A DNA stretch of 64,000 nt from Flavobacterium coralii (GTDB taxonomy: Bacteria > Bacteroidota > Bacteroidia > Flavobacteriales > Flavobacteriaceae), in contig NZ_JAHDIU010000005.1 of assembly GCF_019891545.1 (NCBI RefSeq), forward strand, positions 62,001 through 126,000, read 5' to 3'. The notes below the pieces were generated by a model, which ran no database searches, was not told where the DNA came from, and worked only from the letters and a program-made list of their open reading frames with translations. The translations under genes were made by a program, and so were the position numbers. Below, piece after piece: positions 1-9,411 of the stretch. Numbering within the stretch: position 1 is the stretch's first letter; each line of letters begins with the position of its first letter.

Positions 1-2
1 CT

Positions 3-383
3 GCCGAAACTGCATCTTCTTTAATAGGCAACCTTTATACCGGCTCTATTTTTATGGGGCTATTGAGTACGTTATGCATACATACAGAAAAAAACAGTAA
101 CCTTACAGGTGAAAAAATAGGCTTTCTTGCCTACGGCAGCGGCTCTAAGTCGAAAGTATTTGAGGGCACCATACAACCCGGCTGGCAGGAAGCCCTAAAG
201 CCTGTACAACTTTTTGAAACGCTGGCACAAAACCATGAAATTGATTTTTCGACCTACCTTAAACTTCACAAACGAGAACAGCAGGAAAGCATATCACAAC
301 CTTCAGGTGAGTGGGTTTTAGATAATATAGAAAGGGAAAAGCCTAACCTTATGGGGGCACGGTATTATAAATGGGTAGAGTAG
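3..383 (+). CDS. Hydroxymethylglutaryl-CoA synthase, C-terminal part (cut by window edge)
   Basis: This is the last ~126 codons of an HMG-CoA synthase, open at the left edge of the window. HMG-CoA synthase condenses acetyl-CoA with acetoacetyl-CoA in the mevalonate route to isoprenoids, which Flavobacteriaceae use. Visible features are the GNLYTGS segment followed by GFLAYGSGSKSKVFEG, the small-residue loop typical of the C-terminal half of this thiolase-fold family, and the terminal GARYYKW. The catalytic Cys and Glu lie upstream of the window and cannot be checked. An internal ATG at 54 is unlikely to be the start, because the frame is open and conserved upstream of it. The stop is TAG at 381-383. 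The identification is from family resemblance only. Confidence 0.8.
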   Translation, partial: AETASSLIGNLYTGSIFMGLLSTLCIHTEKNSNLTGEKIGFLAYGSGSKSKVFEGTIQPGWQEALKPVQLFETLAQNHEIDFSTYLKLHKREQQESISQPSGEWVLDNIEREKPNLMGARYYKWVE

Positions 384-424
384 CTTAGTTACATTTGGCA
401 ATAATTGCTTGCGGATCAACGCAG

Positions 425-868
425 TTATTTGTCGAAATTAGTCCAATAATCATCTGATATTTTAGATAAAATGTCAACGTTAATTTCACTATTTTCATGT
501 TGATAGATGTGAATTTCTGATGCTTTTAAGTGGAGTTCAGCTACAATATATTTTGCCGAAACATCACCTTGATATAAATGTATGACTGTCTTATCATCGA
601 AGCTTTCAGCCGAAATAATTTCGAGTTCCCCTGAGAAAATCTCGTCCGGCGAAGTTAAAACACAACTTTCTTCGTCTTTAAGATGACAGGTTAAAGACAA
701 ACTTTCTACAGCAGGTATTTCAATGTAAAAAAATTCAAATTCAGGATTTATCATTTCTGCCAGGTAAAGACAACTAACCTGCAATTTAAGTATGTTGTCA
801 TCAAAGCTCCACGCTTCAATCCCCCCGTCATGCAGTCGGCTAAATGTCCTAACAATATCATTTTCCAT
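425..868 (-). CDS. Hypothetical acidic soluble protein, 147 aa
   Basis: I do not recognise this protein. It has no signal peptide, membrane segment or clear catalytic motif. It is acidic and looks beta-rich, with alternating hydrophobic residues such as IEIPAVESLSLTCHL and ELEIISAES. The size and composition resemble small immunity-type or structural proteins of Bacteroidota, but that is only an impression. It stands alone, convergent with the HMG-CoA synthase gene and divergent from pepP. A TATATTTG box (minus strand, 873-880) lies 4 nt upstream of the ATG, so the transcript may be leaderless. Confidence 0.6.
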   Translation of the reverse strand: MENDIVRTFSRLHDGGIEAWSFDDNILKLQVSCLYLAEMINPEFEFFYIEIPAVESLSLTCHLKDEESCVLTSPDEIFSGELEIISAESFDDKTVIHLYQGDVSAKYIVAELHLKASEIHIYQHENSEINVDILSKISDDYWTNFDK

Positions 869-872
869 TTAT

Positions 873-880
873 CAAATATA
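873..880 (-). promoter_or_regulatory. Candidate -7 box TATATTTG for the 425-868 gene
   Basis: The minus strand reads TATATTTG, an exact match to the Bacteroidota TAnnTTTG box, 4 nt upstream of the ATG at 868. No TTG was found at the usual 17-23 nt spacing. Transcription would begin at or next to the start codon. Confidence 0.45.
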
Positions 881-923
881 GAAATCTAATTGTCTTTTAT
901 TAACCTGTTCATAAAATTCTCAC

Positions 924-931
924 TAATTTTG
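924..931 (+). promoter_or_regulatory. Candidate -7 box TAATTTTG for pepP
   Basis: TAATTTTG fits the Bacteroidota -7 consensus and ends 23 nt before the pepP ATG at 955. There is no well-spaced TTG -33 element, so support comes from the -7 motif and its position alone. Confidence 0.45.
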
Positions 932-954
932 AGAATCATTAAAAATGCTTTAAT

Positions 955-2247
955 ATGAAATACCACCAGATAGACCGCAACCTTTTTATTAAGAACCGTA
1001 AAAAGTTCATGGCAGAGATGAAGCCGAAAAGCGTGGCGGTATTTAACTCTAACGATATTTACCCCATTAGTGCCGACAGTACCATGCCGTTTCAGCAGCA
1101 CCGCGATATATTTTACCTTAGCGGGGTAGACCAGGAAGAAAGCATATTGCTTTTATGTCCCGATGCGCCTTATGAGCACCAGCGCGAAATGCTTTTTCTT
1201 CGTGAAACGAACGAGCATATTGCCGTTTGGGAAGGTGAAAAGCTGACTAAAGACAGGGCTTTTGAAGTTTCGGGTATTAAAACCGTGCACTGGCTAAAGG
1301 ATTTCGAGAAAGTGATTTTCGAGATTATGACGTATTGCGAAACCATGTACGTTAATACGAACGAGCATTACCGTTCGGCAGTAGAGACCGAAACCCGCGA
1401 GGCGCGTTTTATAAAATGGTGGAAAGAAAAATACCCGGCACACAGCGTTGCAAAGAGCAACCCGATACTACAACGCATCCGCAGTATTAAAGAAAGTGAG
1501 GAGCTTGACCTTATACAGAAGGCGTGCGACATTACCGAGAAAGGTTTCCGCAGGGTGTTGCAGTTTACAAAGCCGGGCGTGATGGAATATGAAATTGAGG
1601 CCGAATTTATACACGAGTTCATCCGCAACCGCAGTAAGGGTTTTGCCTATACTCCTATAATTGCATCAGGCAAAAATGCAAACGTGCTGCACTATATAGA
1701 AAACAACCAGCAATGTAACGAAGGCGACCTTATATTATTTGACGTTGGCGCGGAATATGCCAATTACAGCAGCGACATGAGCCGCACCATTCCGGTTTCG
1801 GGCAGGTACACTGCCCGCCAGAAAGAAGTATATAACGCTGTACTTCGTGTTAAGAATGAAGCTACCAAAATGCTGGTGCCGGGTACATTATGGAAACAAT
1901 ATCATGTAGAGGTTGGCAAGCTGATGACATCTGAATTGCTTGGTCTTGGGCTTTTGGACAAAGCCGATGTGCAGAACGAAAACCCCGACTGGCCTGCCTA
2001 TAAAAAATATTTTATGCACGGCACTTCGCACCACATGGGTCTCGACACGCACGACTATGGCCTGCTGCATGAGCCAATGAAAGCCAATATGGTATTTACC
2101 GTAGAGCCGGGCATTTATATACCGGCTGAAGGTTTCGGTATTCGTATAGAAGATGATGTTGTAATACAGGAAAGCGGTGAGCCGTTTAATCTGATGCGCA
2201 ACATACCAATAGAAGCAGACGAGATAGAGTCGCTGATGAACGCTTAA
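955..2247 (+). CDS. pepP: Xaa-Pro aminopeptidase (aminopeptidase P, M24B)
   Basis: This cytoplasmic metallo-aminopeptidase removes an N-terminal residue that precedes proline. The 430 aa show the two-domain layout of the family: an aminopeptidase-P N-terminal domain (about 1-165) and a pita-bread M24 domain (about 175-425). The five metal ligands are visible: D263 (LFDVGAEY), D274 (SSDMSRT), H355 (MHGTSHHMG), E384 (TVEPGIYIP) and E399 (IRIEDDVV). The length is normal for bacterial PepP. There is no signal peptide. The gene is monocistronic, with a -7 box upstream and a strong terminator at 2272-2299. Confidence 0.93.
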   Translation: MKYHQIDRNLFIKNRKKFMAEMKPKSVAVFNSNDIYPISADSTMPFQQHRDIFYLSGVDQEESILLLCPDAPYEHQREMLFLRETNEHIAVWEGEKLTKDRAFEVSGIKTVHWLKDFEKVIFEIMTYCETMYVNTNEHYRSAVETETREARFIKWWKEKYPAHSVAKSNPILQRIRSIKESEELDLIQKACDITEKGFRRVLQFTKPGVMEYEIEAEFIHEFIRNRSKGFAYTPIIASGKNANVLHYIENNQQCNEGDLILFDVGAEYANYSSDMSRTIPVSGRYTARQKEVYNAVLRVKNEATKMLVPGTLWKQYHVEVGKLMTSELLGLGLLDKADVQNENPDWPAYKKYFMHGTSHHMGLDTHDYGLLHEPMKANMVFTVEPGIYIPAEGFGIRIEDDVVIQESGEPFNLMRNIPIEADEIESLMNA

Positions 2248-2271
2248 CCGAAACACATATAAATGCATTAA

Positions 2272-2299
2272 GCCTGCCCGAATATGGCAGGCTTTTTTT
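2272..2299 (+). terminator. Rho-independent terminator after pepP
   Basis: A 7-bp GC-rich stem, GCCTGCC/GGCAGGC, with a short AT loop is followed directly by seven T. It lies 25 nt after the pepP stop. Confidence 0.85.
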
Positions 2300-2385
2300 G
2301 TCAGCATTTTCTGTGTTGATAAAATATTCCTATTTAATATTAGAAAATAATCTTATATCTATATCTTGCGCTTAAATGTCAGGAT

Positions 2386-3435
2386 ATGAAAAAGGAGATT
2401 AAAGGACAGGGCGCAACAGGCAATATACACAACCACTTTGAGAAAAACCGATATGAACAAAGCATCTACCAGGATGATTATGAGGAAGATATAGCAAAAA
2501 CACAGGTTATAGACGTTTATCCTAAAACCATTGTAAACACTGTAAAAAGCCCTGACCTTTCGATGGCTTATTCTATGAACCCCTATCAGGGTTGCGAGCA
2601 TGGCTGTGCTTACTGCTTTGCCCGCCCCACACATGAGTACTGGGGCTATAGTGCAGGCATCGACTTTGAAAGGGTAATACTCGCCAAAAAAAATGCTCCC
2701 GAACTGCTGGAACAGTTCTTCAAAAAGCGGGGCTATAAACCTGAACCTATATTGCTTTCGGGTAATACCGACTGTTACCAACCGGTAGAACGTAAGATGC
2801 AGATTACCCGCAGGCTGCTACAGGTTTTCCTGGACTACAGGCACCCGGTACACATACTCACCAAAAATGCATTGGTAACCCGTGATACTGATATTTTACA
2901 GCAAATGGCCGAAAAGAATCTTGTAACCGTTTCTTTAAGCATACCCACCATAAACGAAGAGCTGCGGCGCAGGCTTGAACCGAGAACCTCATCGGCTATC
3001 AATAAATTAAAAGCAATAGAAACGCTTTCACAACACGGCATACCTGTCCATATCATGGTTGCACCAATGATACCGGGACTTAACACCATGGAGATACTAC
3101 CCATTGTAAAAACAATAGCGGAGCGTGGCGCTCTTGATTTCGGTTATACGCTGGTACGGTTAAATGATGCTGTTGAACCCGTTTTCAGGGGGTGGCTTGC
3201 TGAGCATTATCCGGAACGGCAGGAAAAGGTGTTGCACCAGATAGAAAGCATGCACGGCGGCAAGCTGGGCGAAAAGCAGTTCTTCAAACGCCGGAAAGGC
3301 GAAGGCAATATTGCCGAGATGATACACACCTCGTTTAAGGTGGCGCGGCAAAAGTATTTTACAGGAAAAGAACTGCCTGAGCTTACCACTTCGCTGTTTG
3401 ACGGTACCAAAGGCGAGCAGCTACGGCTGTTTTAG
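2386..3435 (+). CDS. Radical SAM protein, PA0069/Rv2578c family (SplB-like fold)
   Basis: This is a 349-aa radical SAM protein. The [4Fe-4S] cluster motif CX3CX2C is at C70, C74 and C77 (GCEHGCAYCFARP). The N-terminus (KGQGATGNIHNHFEKNRYE) and the run DVYPKTIVNTVKSPD are typical of the PA0069 family, which is related to spore photoproduct lyase; its substrate is not established. SGNTDCYQPVERKMQITRRL and the LTKNALVTRD strand belong to the radical SAM barrel. No partner gene is evident. Its 3' end overlaps the 3' end of the convergent ypdA-like gene by 15 bp, so neither gene can have an intergenic terminator here. Confidence 0.85.
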   Translation: MKKEIKGQGATGNIHNHFEKNRYEQSIYQDDYEEDIAKTQVIDVYPKTIVNTVKSPDLSMAYSMNPYQGCEHGCAYCFARPTHEYWGYSAGIDFERVILAKKNAPELLEQFFKKRGYKPEPILLSGNTDCYQPVERKMQITRRLLQVFLDYRHPVHILTKNALVTRDTDILQQMAEKNLVTVSLSIPTINEELRRRLEPRTSSAINKLKAIETLSQHGIPVHIMVAPMIPGLNTMEILPIVKTIAERGALDFGYTLVRLNDAVEPVFRGWLAEHYPERQEKVLHQIESMHGGKLGEKQFFKRRKGEGNIAEMIHTSFKVARQKYFTGKELPELTTSLFDGTKGEQLRLF

Positions 3436-4416
3436 CTCCCGCCTGCTCATAATATCATTTACAATCATGTCGGCATGCACACGCGAGTTTTCTATAAACC
3501 ACTTGTGGGTTTCCAGTCCGCCGCACACTACGCCTGCAAGGTATAATCCGCTTACATTGGTTTCCATTGATTCGGGATTATACTTTGGCGTGCAGTTTAT
3601 CCCATCTGAAAGGGTAATACCGCAGCTTTTCAGGAAATCAAGGTCGGGGCGATAGCCGGTCAGCGCCAGTACAAAATCATTCTCTACAGTAACAGTACCT
3701 TCAGGTGTGGTAATCGTTACTTGTTTTTCGCTTATTGCTGCCACTTCAGAATAAAAATAAGCCTTAATGCTTCCTTCTTTAATACGGTTCTCTATATCGG
3801 GCTTAATCCAGTACTTAACCCTGTCGTTTATTTCACCTTTACGTATAACCATGGTAACCTCAGCGCCTTTGTGCCAACATTCCAGTGCGGCATCTACCGC
3901 CGAGTTGTTTGCGCCTATCACAAGTACTTTCTTAAAGGCATATTCATGGGCTTCTTTATAGTAATGGTGCACTTTCGGCAGGTCTTCTCCCGGCACGTTT
4001 ATGTACATGGGTATATCATAAAAACCTGTAGCTATCACCACATTCGAAGCAGTATATACATTTTTATCTGAAGTAAGGTTAAACTGTCCGCTCTCCTGCT
4101 TTTGCACGCTTAGCACCCTTTCATATAAGTGGATATTCAGCATAAATTTGCGCTGTATGTTGCGGTAGTACTCCAACGCTTCCTGCCTGCCGGGCTTGGG
4201 TGCTATACAGGTAAAAGGCACCCCTCCTATTTCAAGCCTTTCGGCAGTAGAAAAAAACGTCATGTATAACGGATAGTTGTACAGGCTGTTAACCAACGAT
4301 CCTTTTTCTAAAAGCAGGTAATTAAGCCCCTTGCGCTGTGCTGCTATGGCACAGGCCATACCAATGGGGCCTCCACCAATTATAACAAGGTCATATGGCT
4401 TAGTGTTTACTTCCAT
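3421..4416 (-). CDS. ypdA: YpdA-family bacillithiol disulfide reductase (FAD/NAD(P)-dependent)
   Basis: This 331-aa flavoprotein has two dinucleotide-binding motifs: N-terminal VIIGGGPIGMACAIA (FAD) and central VIGANNSAVDAALE (NAD(P)H). The segment NYPLYMTFFSTAERLEIGG is characteristic of YpdA, the reductase proposed to return oxidised bacillithiol to its thiol in Firmicutes and many Bacteroidota. It has no CxxC redox pair, which separates it from thioredoxin reductase. It is translated from the same minus-strand unit as the CYTH gene, whose 3' end overlaps its start by 10 bp, so the two are probably coupled. Known from the family: thiol redox homeostasis. Inferred: this organism makes bacillithiol; the biosynthesis genes are not in the window. 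Confidence 0.85.
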   Translation of the reverse strand: MEVNTKPYDLVIIGGGPIGMACAIAAQRKGLNYLLLEKGSLVNSLYNYPLYMTFFSTAERLEIGGVPFTCIAPKPGRQEALEYYRNIQRKFMLNIHLYERVLSVQKQESGQFNLTSDKNVYTASNVVIATGFYDIPMYINVPGEDLPKVHHYYKEAHEYAFKKVLVIGANNSAVDAALECWHKGAEVTMVIRKGEINDRVKYWIKPDIENRIKEGSIKAYFYSEVAAISEKQVTITTPEGTVTVENDFVLALTGYRPDLDFLKSCGITLSDGINCTPKYNPESMETNVSGLYLAGVVCGGLETHKWFIENSRVHADMIVNDIMSRRELKQP

Positions 4417-4877
4417 GTTTTGTAGGGGTTGCGGCTCAGGTAGGCATTATAATAGCGGACATCGCCCGTTACTTCTTTACCCAGCCAGTCGGGTTTTTCA
4501 AAAATTTCATCTTCGTGCTGCAACTCTATTTCGGCAACAAGCAATCCTTCATTTTCACCAAAAAATTCATCCACTTCAAAAATATGGCTGCCTGATTTTA
4601 CTTCATACCTTATTTTATCTATACTGCCGCTTTCGCACAGTGCCAGCAGGCTACGGGCTTCAGCTACGGGAATTTCAGTTTCCCATTCCAGGCGGGTGGT
4701 GCCGCTTTCGTTGCTTTTTCCTTTAATGGTAAGATAGCCTTTATCGCCTTTGGTGCGTATGCGTACAGTACGCTCAGGGTGGCTGTTCAGGTAACCCTGC
4801 GCAATACGCTCGTGCTTATAGGCCTGCGCCTTAAAACCTGTATTTTCTACTAAGAATTTACGTTCTATTTCGTTCAT
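4407..4877 (-). CDS. CYTH-domain protein (inorganic triphosphatase/adenylate-cyclase superfamily)
   Basis: This 156-aa protein starts with the signature ExExK (E3, E5, K7 in MNEIERKFLV). It continues with strands of alternating charged residues (RTVRIRTKGDKGYLTIKG, WETEIPVAEA, EVDEFFGENEGLLVAEIEL) that form the triphosphate tunnel. CYTH enzymes of this size usually hydrolyse tripolyphosphate or nucleoside triphosphates with Mg or Mn; the substrate here is unknown. It is the first gene of a two-gene unit with ypdA (10-bp overlap). No signal peptide is present, so it is cytoplasmic. Confidence 0.85.
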   Translation of the reverse strand: MNEIERKFLVENTGFKAQAYKHERIAQGYLNSHPERTVRIRTKGDKGYLTIKGKSNESGTTRLEWETEIPVAEARSLLALCESGSIDKIRYEVKSGSHIFEVDEFFGENEGLLVAEIELQHEDEIFEKPDWLGKEVTGDVRYYNAYLSRNPYKTWK

Positions 4878-5041
4878 ATAATGAAATGCAATTGCTTATG
4901 CAAGTTAAGGAATTTAGGCGTGAAGATTAAAATATGTAGTCTGTGAACCGTTTACCACTATAAAATTATAATATGATTTTCTAATAATATTTCCTGCAAT
5001 AGATTTACATTATACTGATATAAAGCAAGTTTCAATTTTTT

Positions 5042-5075
5042 TTGTAAATAAATTAACATTTTTTTATTACGTTTG
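5042..5075 (+). promoter_or_regulatory. Bacteroidota promoter for the 5101 T9SS gene
   Basis: TTG at 5042-5044 and TACGTTTG at 5068-5075 are separated by 23 nt, within the reported TTG-N17-23-TAnnTTTG range for Flavobacterium. The -7 box ends 25 nt before the ATG at 5101, in a very AT-rich 223-bp intergenic region. Confidence 0.6.
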
Positions 5076-5100
5076 CAGTTCAAATATTTAAATATTAAAT

Positions 5101-8100
5101 ATGACCCCCAAAATTACTCTCAGTGCTTTATTGCTTCTGGGCCTAAAGGTTTTTTCGCAAAGCCCTACAGCGCCCGCACAAGGTTTTAATGTATTTACAG
5201 AACAAAACCTTACACTTATTACTAACGAATCTGAAGGGCCTGTTGCCTGTGGCGGCAATCTTTCCATTCAGGGCAACTACCAGATTTCGGTTAATGATGC
5301 CGGAACTTTTACGGTTAACAATGTAAAAATCGGATTGCTTGTTGGCGGAAAGGTTAATTATACCTCCGGCAACGCAGTACAGATTAACAACAATGCTTAC
5401 GTAAAAATAGGCAACAATACCGGCTCACACGTTTGGTATTACGACCAGAACAATGCCGCCTCGCCTATTCGTGTTACCCCAACGCCGGACTATAACTCTT
5501 CACCCAGGATTATGCTGCAGGCCAACGCCAATCAGCTTAATGTGGGTGTAAACAACAACCCGGTTTTCCAGTCGGGTGTTATAGATTTTGCAGGTGCATT
5601 CCAGTCATTAAAGGCGAGTTCGCTAAGCATAGCGCAGTGTACACACAATGCACAGCTAACCAACCCTAACGGACAATCTATATCCAATACCAACCTGCCC
5701 AACCAGATTAAGATTAACATGCAGGATGGTATCAACTATTTTAATATAACGGGCACCGACCTGAATAATGTACAGCAGTTTACCTACAACAACCAGCCAA
5801 GTGCATCTAAAATACTGGTTATAAATGTAGATGCCCCCGGTACTTTTAACTGGAAAGTCTGGAACCAGGCGGGTGTCGGCTTCCAGAACTGTCCTTACAT
5901 ACTGTATAATTTTTACAATACCACACAACTTAATATTACCGGCAACAGCACGATAGAGGGTACTGTGTTTGCCCCGTTTGCAGATGTAAATAAGACGGTT
6001 AACCAGTCTAACATTGAAGGCCAGGTAATAGCAAAATCGTTAGTACATGGCGGTGGCGAAATGCACTACGCACTGTTTGCACCAACCATAAGCGGTTGTG
6101 CGCCTGTTGCAGGTGTTGCACCTACAGCCGGGTTTAACGTAAACCAAACGGCACAATGCTTTAACGGCAACCAGTTTACATTCAGCAATACATCAAATAC
6201 AGGTACTGCGGTACAGCCGGAGGCTCCTGTAACTTATGCGTGGGATTTTGGTGACGGAACCACAAGTACCGATATGAACCCTGTAAAACAATATGCAGCA
6301 GGCGGCACTTATACCGTTACACTTACTGCAACCAACACCTATGGTTCAGATACTTATTCTCAGGTTGTAACAGTAAATACTGTAGCTGCCGCCGTATTCA
6401 CACAATCGGTAACAAGCACAGGGGCAGGCAGTATAACTAAACAGGTAACTTTATCTAATGCAGGCAGTTACAACAGCATTACATGGTATCTTAATAATGA
6501 TGAAGCAGCACAATTTGCCAATCAGAGCTCTGCAAGCTTTACATTTACTCAGGCAGGCTATAATACCGTAAGCGTTCTTGTAACCGATGCCAACGGTTGC
6601 AGCGCAACTTACACTACTGCGGTAGTTATAGAATCTGAAGATGTGAATACAGGTAACGATGGCGGACTTGAAAGCGAAAGCCTTGGCGATGCCGTATCTA
6701 AAAGATATGTACAGCGCAAAATGAAGAGTGTGCCAACAGCATTAACCAAAACCGATGCTATGCTGTTTAACAAGGGCAGCATTCAGCACAGCTACTCAGC
6801 ACGTTCTGCACAGGGGCAGACCATGCTTGATATGTTCCCGTCTCAGCTTGCACCGGGCAATGTGGCACACGTTACATCGCCTACCGATATATTAGATTAT
6901 ACCGTTGCCCAGGAAGTACTAAGCGTTGACTTTATGCTTTCCGGCAAAACTAAAGCTGTTGTACTGGGCGTAAGGACAGAAGATAAAGTGTATAACCACA
7001 CTAAAGCGTCATGCGACAGGCTTCGCGGCGCAGAGATCATGGACGTTAAAACAGTAACTATAGATGGTTACAACTTTTTAATGCAGGCCATAAAACAGCG
7101 TAACGGCGTTACTGAATATGCCATATCTTTTGCTGCAGGAAAAAACAATAACGACAATTTTTACGCATTACAAACCAACTGGTTCGTAAAAGAATATACT
7201 GCTTACAATGATGTGTATAACTTCCAGGTGTGGTCAGTTAATCCTGAAAACACTGTTAAGCTGGTAAAAGACATCATTAACAACCTTAACAGCTACCTGC
7301 CTGTACATCAGACAGAAGTTCAAAAAATGCCTGAAACCTATGCTGCAAAAGTATCGAGGGAAGGCGTTAACCTTATGCTGAAACTAAAAAGCACAAAAGA
7401 AAACCAGAGCATAGAAGTGGCTATGGATGAGGTGTACAGCGAAACCAACGGGTTTGCGCTACGATATAACCCATTCAACTCTCAAAAAGAGCAAACTGTT
7501 CAGCTTGAGGTTAAAGATGGTTATGAGTATGACGGCCTTATAAAAGTTAACGGCGCCATACAGGATGCTTTCTATCACGCTGACGGTAACTGGGGACTTG
7601 ATTATGATGCTGCCTATACTACCATAAACAGCTATTTAGTTTATAATGATTTTGAGAGGGTTTATAATGAAGAAGAGCTTGCCATACACAGAAATGTGCA
7701 GTTAAAAGCACACAGCGAGTATGATTACCTTACACTTTATAAATCATTACTGCCGGGCAACCTGCCTGCAGATTATACCGAGTACGGCTACCTGTCGTTT
7801 AAGGCAAAAGGCAGCGGCCTGCTTGAGCTTGGCCTTGTAAAGGCATCTGTAGAGGAATGGAAGCACCAGTACAGGGCTATTATAAATGTGGGTGAAGAAG
7901 AGCAGACTTATTATGTGCCTTTTGATTTCTTTACTTCTACGAAAACAAACCAAAAGATTACAGCAGACGATCTTTCTATGCTAACCTTTACGTTCTTACC
8001 GGTAAAGGCAGGTACTACTGACCTTGACCTTACCATTGAAGATGTTAAGTTTACCAAGTCGGCGCCACAGGGATACGAAGAGCTGCTTAATACTATGCAG

Positions 8101-8349
8101 AATGAATTCATGGTGTACCCTAACCCATCTCGCGGAACGGTAAACTGCCTGCTGTACAGCGATATTGCTGATAGCGCAACTGTAACCCTGCACGACATTA
8201 CAGGTAAAGTTATTTATACCGCACCTGTTAACCTTGAAGAAGGCAGGAACGAGCTTCAGTTCAACTTTGATGTGCCTACCGGGCTAATGTTCTTTAACAT
8301 TACGGGTACAAAAACCAATTATGGTACTTCTAAAATTATGTTTCAGTAG
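5101..8349 (+). CDS. Choice-of-anchor A protein with PKD domain and T9SS C-terminal sorting tail
   Basis: This is a large secreted or cell-surface protein of 1082 aa. A Sec signal peptide spans about residues 1-20 (TLSALLLLGLKVFSQ). Residues ~27-335 form a choice-of-anchor A domain (FNVFTEQNLTL, GPVACGGNLSIQGNYQ, and STIEGTVFAPFADVN near its end). A PKD domain follows at ~343-426 (YAWDFGDGTTSTDMNPVKQY), then a second Ig-like segment at ~430-515 and a ~470-residue region I do not recognise. The last ~80 residues (FMVYPNPSRGTVNC to the end) are a T9SS type A sorting domain, which directs export across the outer membrane. No catalytic motif is visible, so adhesion or surface structure is the likeliest role. 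It is monocistronic, with a promoter at 5042-5075 and a terminator at 8367-8400. Confidence 0.85.
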   Translation: MTPKITLSALLLLGLKVFSQSPTAPAQGFNVFTEQNLTLITNESEGPVACGGNLSIQGNYQISVNDAGTFTVNNVKIGLLVGGKVNYTSGNAVQINNNAYVKIGNNTGSHVWYYDQNNAASPIRVTPTPDYNSSPRIMLQANANQLNVGVNNNPVFQSGVIDFAGAFQSLKASSLSIAQCTHNAQLTNPNGQSISNTNLPNQIKINMQDGINYFNITGTDLNNVQQFTYNNQPSASKILVINVDAPGTFNWKVWNQAGVGFQNCPYILYNFYNTTQLNITGNSTIEGTVFAPFADVNKTVNQSNIEGQVIAKSLVHGGGEMHYALFAPTISGCAPVAGVAPTAGFNVNQTAQCFNGNQFTFSNTSNTGTAVQPEAPVTYAWDFGDGTTSTDMNPVKQYAAGGTYTVTLTATNTYGSDTYSQVVTVNTVAAAVFTQSVTSTGAGSITKQVTLSNAGSYNSITWYLNNDEAAQFANQSSASFTFTQAGYNTVSVLVTDANGCSATYTTAVVIESEDVNTGNDGGLESESLGDAVSKRYVQRKMKSVPTALTKTDAMLFNKGSIQHSYSARSAQGQTMLDMFPSQLAPGNVAHVTSPTDILDYTVAQEVLSVDFMLSGKTKAVVLGVRTEDKVYNHTKASCDRLRGAEIMDVKTVTIDGYNFLMQAIKQRNGVTEYAISFAAGKNNNDNFYALQTNWFVKEYTAYNDVYNFQVWSVNPENTVKLVKDIINNLNSYLPVHQTEVQKMPETYAAKVSREGVNLMLKLKSTKENQSIEVAMDEVYSETNGFALRYNPFNSQKEQTVQLEVKDGYEYDGLIKVNGAIQDAFYHADGNWGLDYDAAYTTINSYLVYNDFERVYNEEELAIHRNVQLKAHSEYDYLTLYKSLLPGNLPADYTEYGYLSFKAKGSGLLELGLVKASVEEWKHQYRAIINVGEEEQTYYVPFDFFTSTKTNQKITADDLSMLTFTFLPVKAGTTDLDLTIEDVKFTKSAPQGYEELLNTMQNEFMVYPNPSRGTVNCLLYSDIADSATVTLHDITGKVIYTAPVNLEEGRNELQFNFDVPTGLMFFNITGTKTNYGTSKIMFQ

Positions 8350-8366
8350 ATAAGTTTTAATACCTG

Positions 8367-8400
8367 AAAGAGCTGCCGATTGGCAGCTCTTTTATTTTAT
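8367..8400. terminator. Terminator between convergent 5101 and 8413 genes
   Basis: An 11-bp stem (AAAGAGCTGCC/GGCAGCTCTTT) with a GATT loop is followed by a T-rich run on the plus strand. The A/T flanks on the other side may also serve the minus-strand hydroxylase gene that ends at 8413. Confidence 0.85.
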
Positions 8401-8412
8401 GATAGTTTGTGG

Positions 8413-9411
8413 CTATGCAGTACCCGCAACAGTTTCAGGCTTTTTTACAACCTTCACGTCTTCGGGTTTGGCTTTTACGCTTTCTGCCTGTTTGTTCAGG
8501 AGGGCTATTTCTTCGCGCATTTGCTTTACGGTTTTAGTACTTCCGTCATGGCTCCAGCCCGGCGGGCCGAATATATACATGAACTTATGTTTCCATTTTT
8601 TAGATTTTTTCATATCGCGCCAAATGTTGGCGTACTCATGGGTTAAAACTACATAAGGGTTATGTGAACCCGGCGGCGTGGTTACACCGAACTCTATATG
8701 CACATCATCATCATAATCTTTCCATGTGCCAAATATCTTGTCAAAAATATTCAGGAAACCGCCGTGGTTTTTGTCCATATATTCCAGGTTTTTAGAGTGG
8801 TGCACCTGGTGCATGCGATGCGTGTTGAATATCTTCTCTACAAAGCCAAGCTTAGGCACGTAAACAGAGTGCAATTGAAACTGCCATAATGACTCTATAC
8901 CCAAACATACCAGCAGCATTTCAGGCGGAAAACCAATGGCCGGTATCCACATGTAAAACAACGGCTTGTAAAACAACGTAAACCAGCCGTTACGCACCGC
9001 AGTACCTAAATTAAAATTATCTGAAGAATGATGAACTATATGGGCAGCCCAGAAGAAGCGCACCATGTGGTTCTGGCGGTGAAACCAGTAATAGCTGAAA
9101 TCGTCTGCAAGCTGGCACAGCAGCCACACATACCATGCGTAGCCGAATGACTCCCACCCGAAAATATTAACCCGCACGCCATCTACCACCGGGTTAAAAA
9201 GTTCGTAAACAGTAACAAAAACCACAATGGCAGTTACTGTTTTCAGCAGGGCGGCAAGCACAGCAGAGCCTGTACCAATGGCAAGGCTTGATGAAAGGTC
9301 TTTCCAGTTGTAAAGGTCTTTTCGTTTGGTGAATTTGCTGTAGCTGAGCTCCAATAATATGAGGCCCAAAAAGCAGGGTACCCCATATACCAACGGGTTT
9401 GTAAAATCCAT
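8413..9411 (-). CDS. Sterol desaturase/fatty acid hydroxylase family membrane protein
   Basis: This 332-aa integral membrane di-iron hydroxylase has the eight-histidine type motifs: H111xxxH115 (HRQNH), H124xxHH128 (HIVHH) and a later HRMHQVHH cluster. Hydrophobic segments lie at about 8-22, 45-75 and 90-105. The superfamily hydroxylates or desaturates sterols, fatty acids or carotenoids; the bacterial members of this length are mostly uncharacterised and the substrate cannot be read here. The C-terminal ~45 residues are Lys/Glu-rich and probably cytoplasmic. It is transcribed alone and is convergent with the T9SS gene. Confidence 0.88.
   Translation of the reverse strand: MDFTNPLVYGVPCFLGLILLELSYSKFTKRKDLYNWKDLSSSLAIGTGSAVLAALLKTVTAIVVFVTVYELFNPVVDGVRVNIFGWESFGYAWYVWLLCQLADDFSYYWFHRQNHMVRFFWAAHIVHHSSDNFNLGTAVRNGWFTLFYKPLFYMWIPAIGFPPEMLLVCLGIESLWQFQLHSVYVPKLGFVEKIFNTHRMHQVHHSKNLEYMDKNHGGFLNIFDKIFGTWKDYDDDVHIEFGVTTPPGSHNPYVVLTHEYANIWRDMKKSKKWKHKFMYIFGPPGWSHDGSTKTVKQMREEIALLNKQAESVKAKPEDVKVVKKPETVAGTA

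Noticed and set aside
1-383. HMG-CoA synthase fragment as a pseudogene
   Set aside because: It is cut only by the window edge; the frame is open and conserved to its natural stop.
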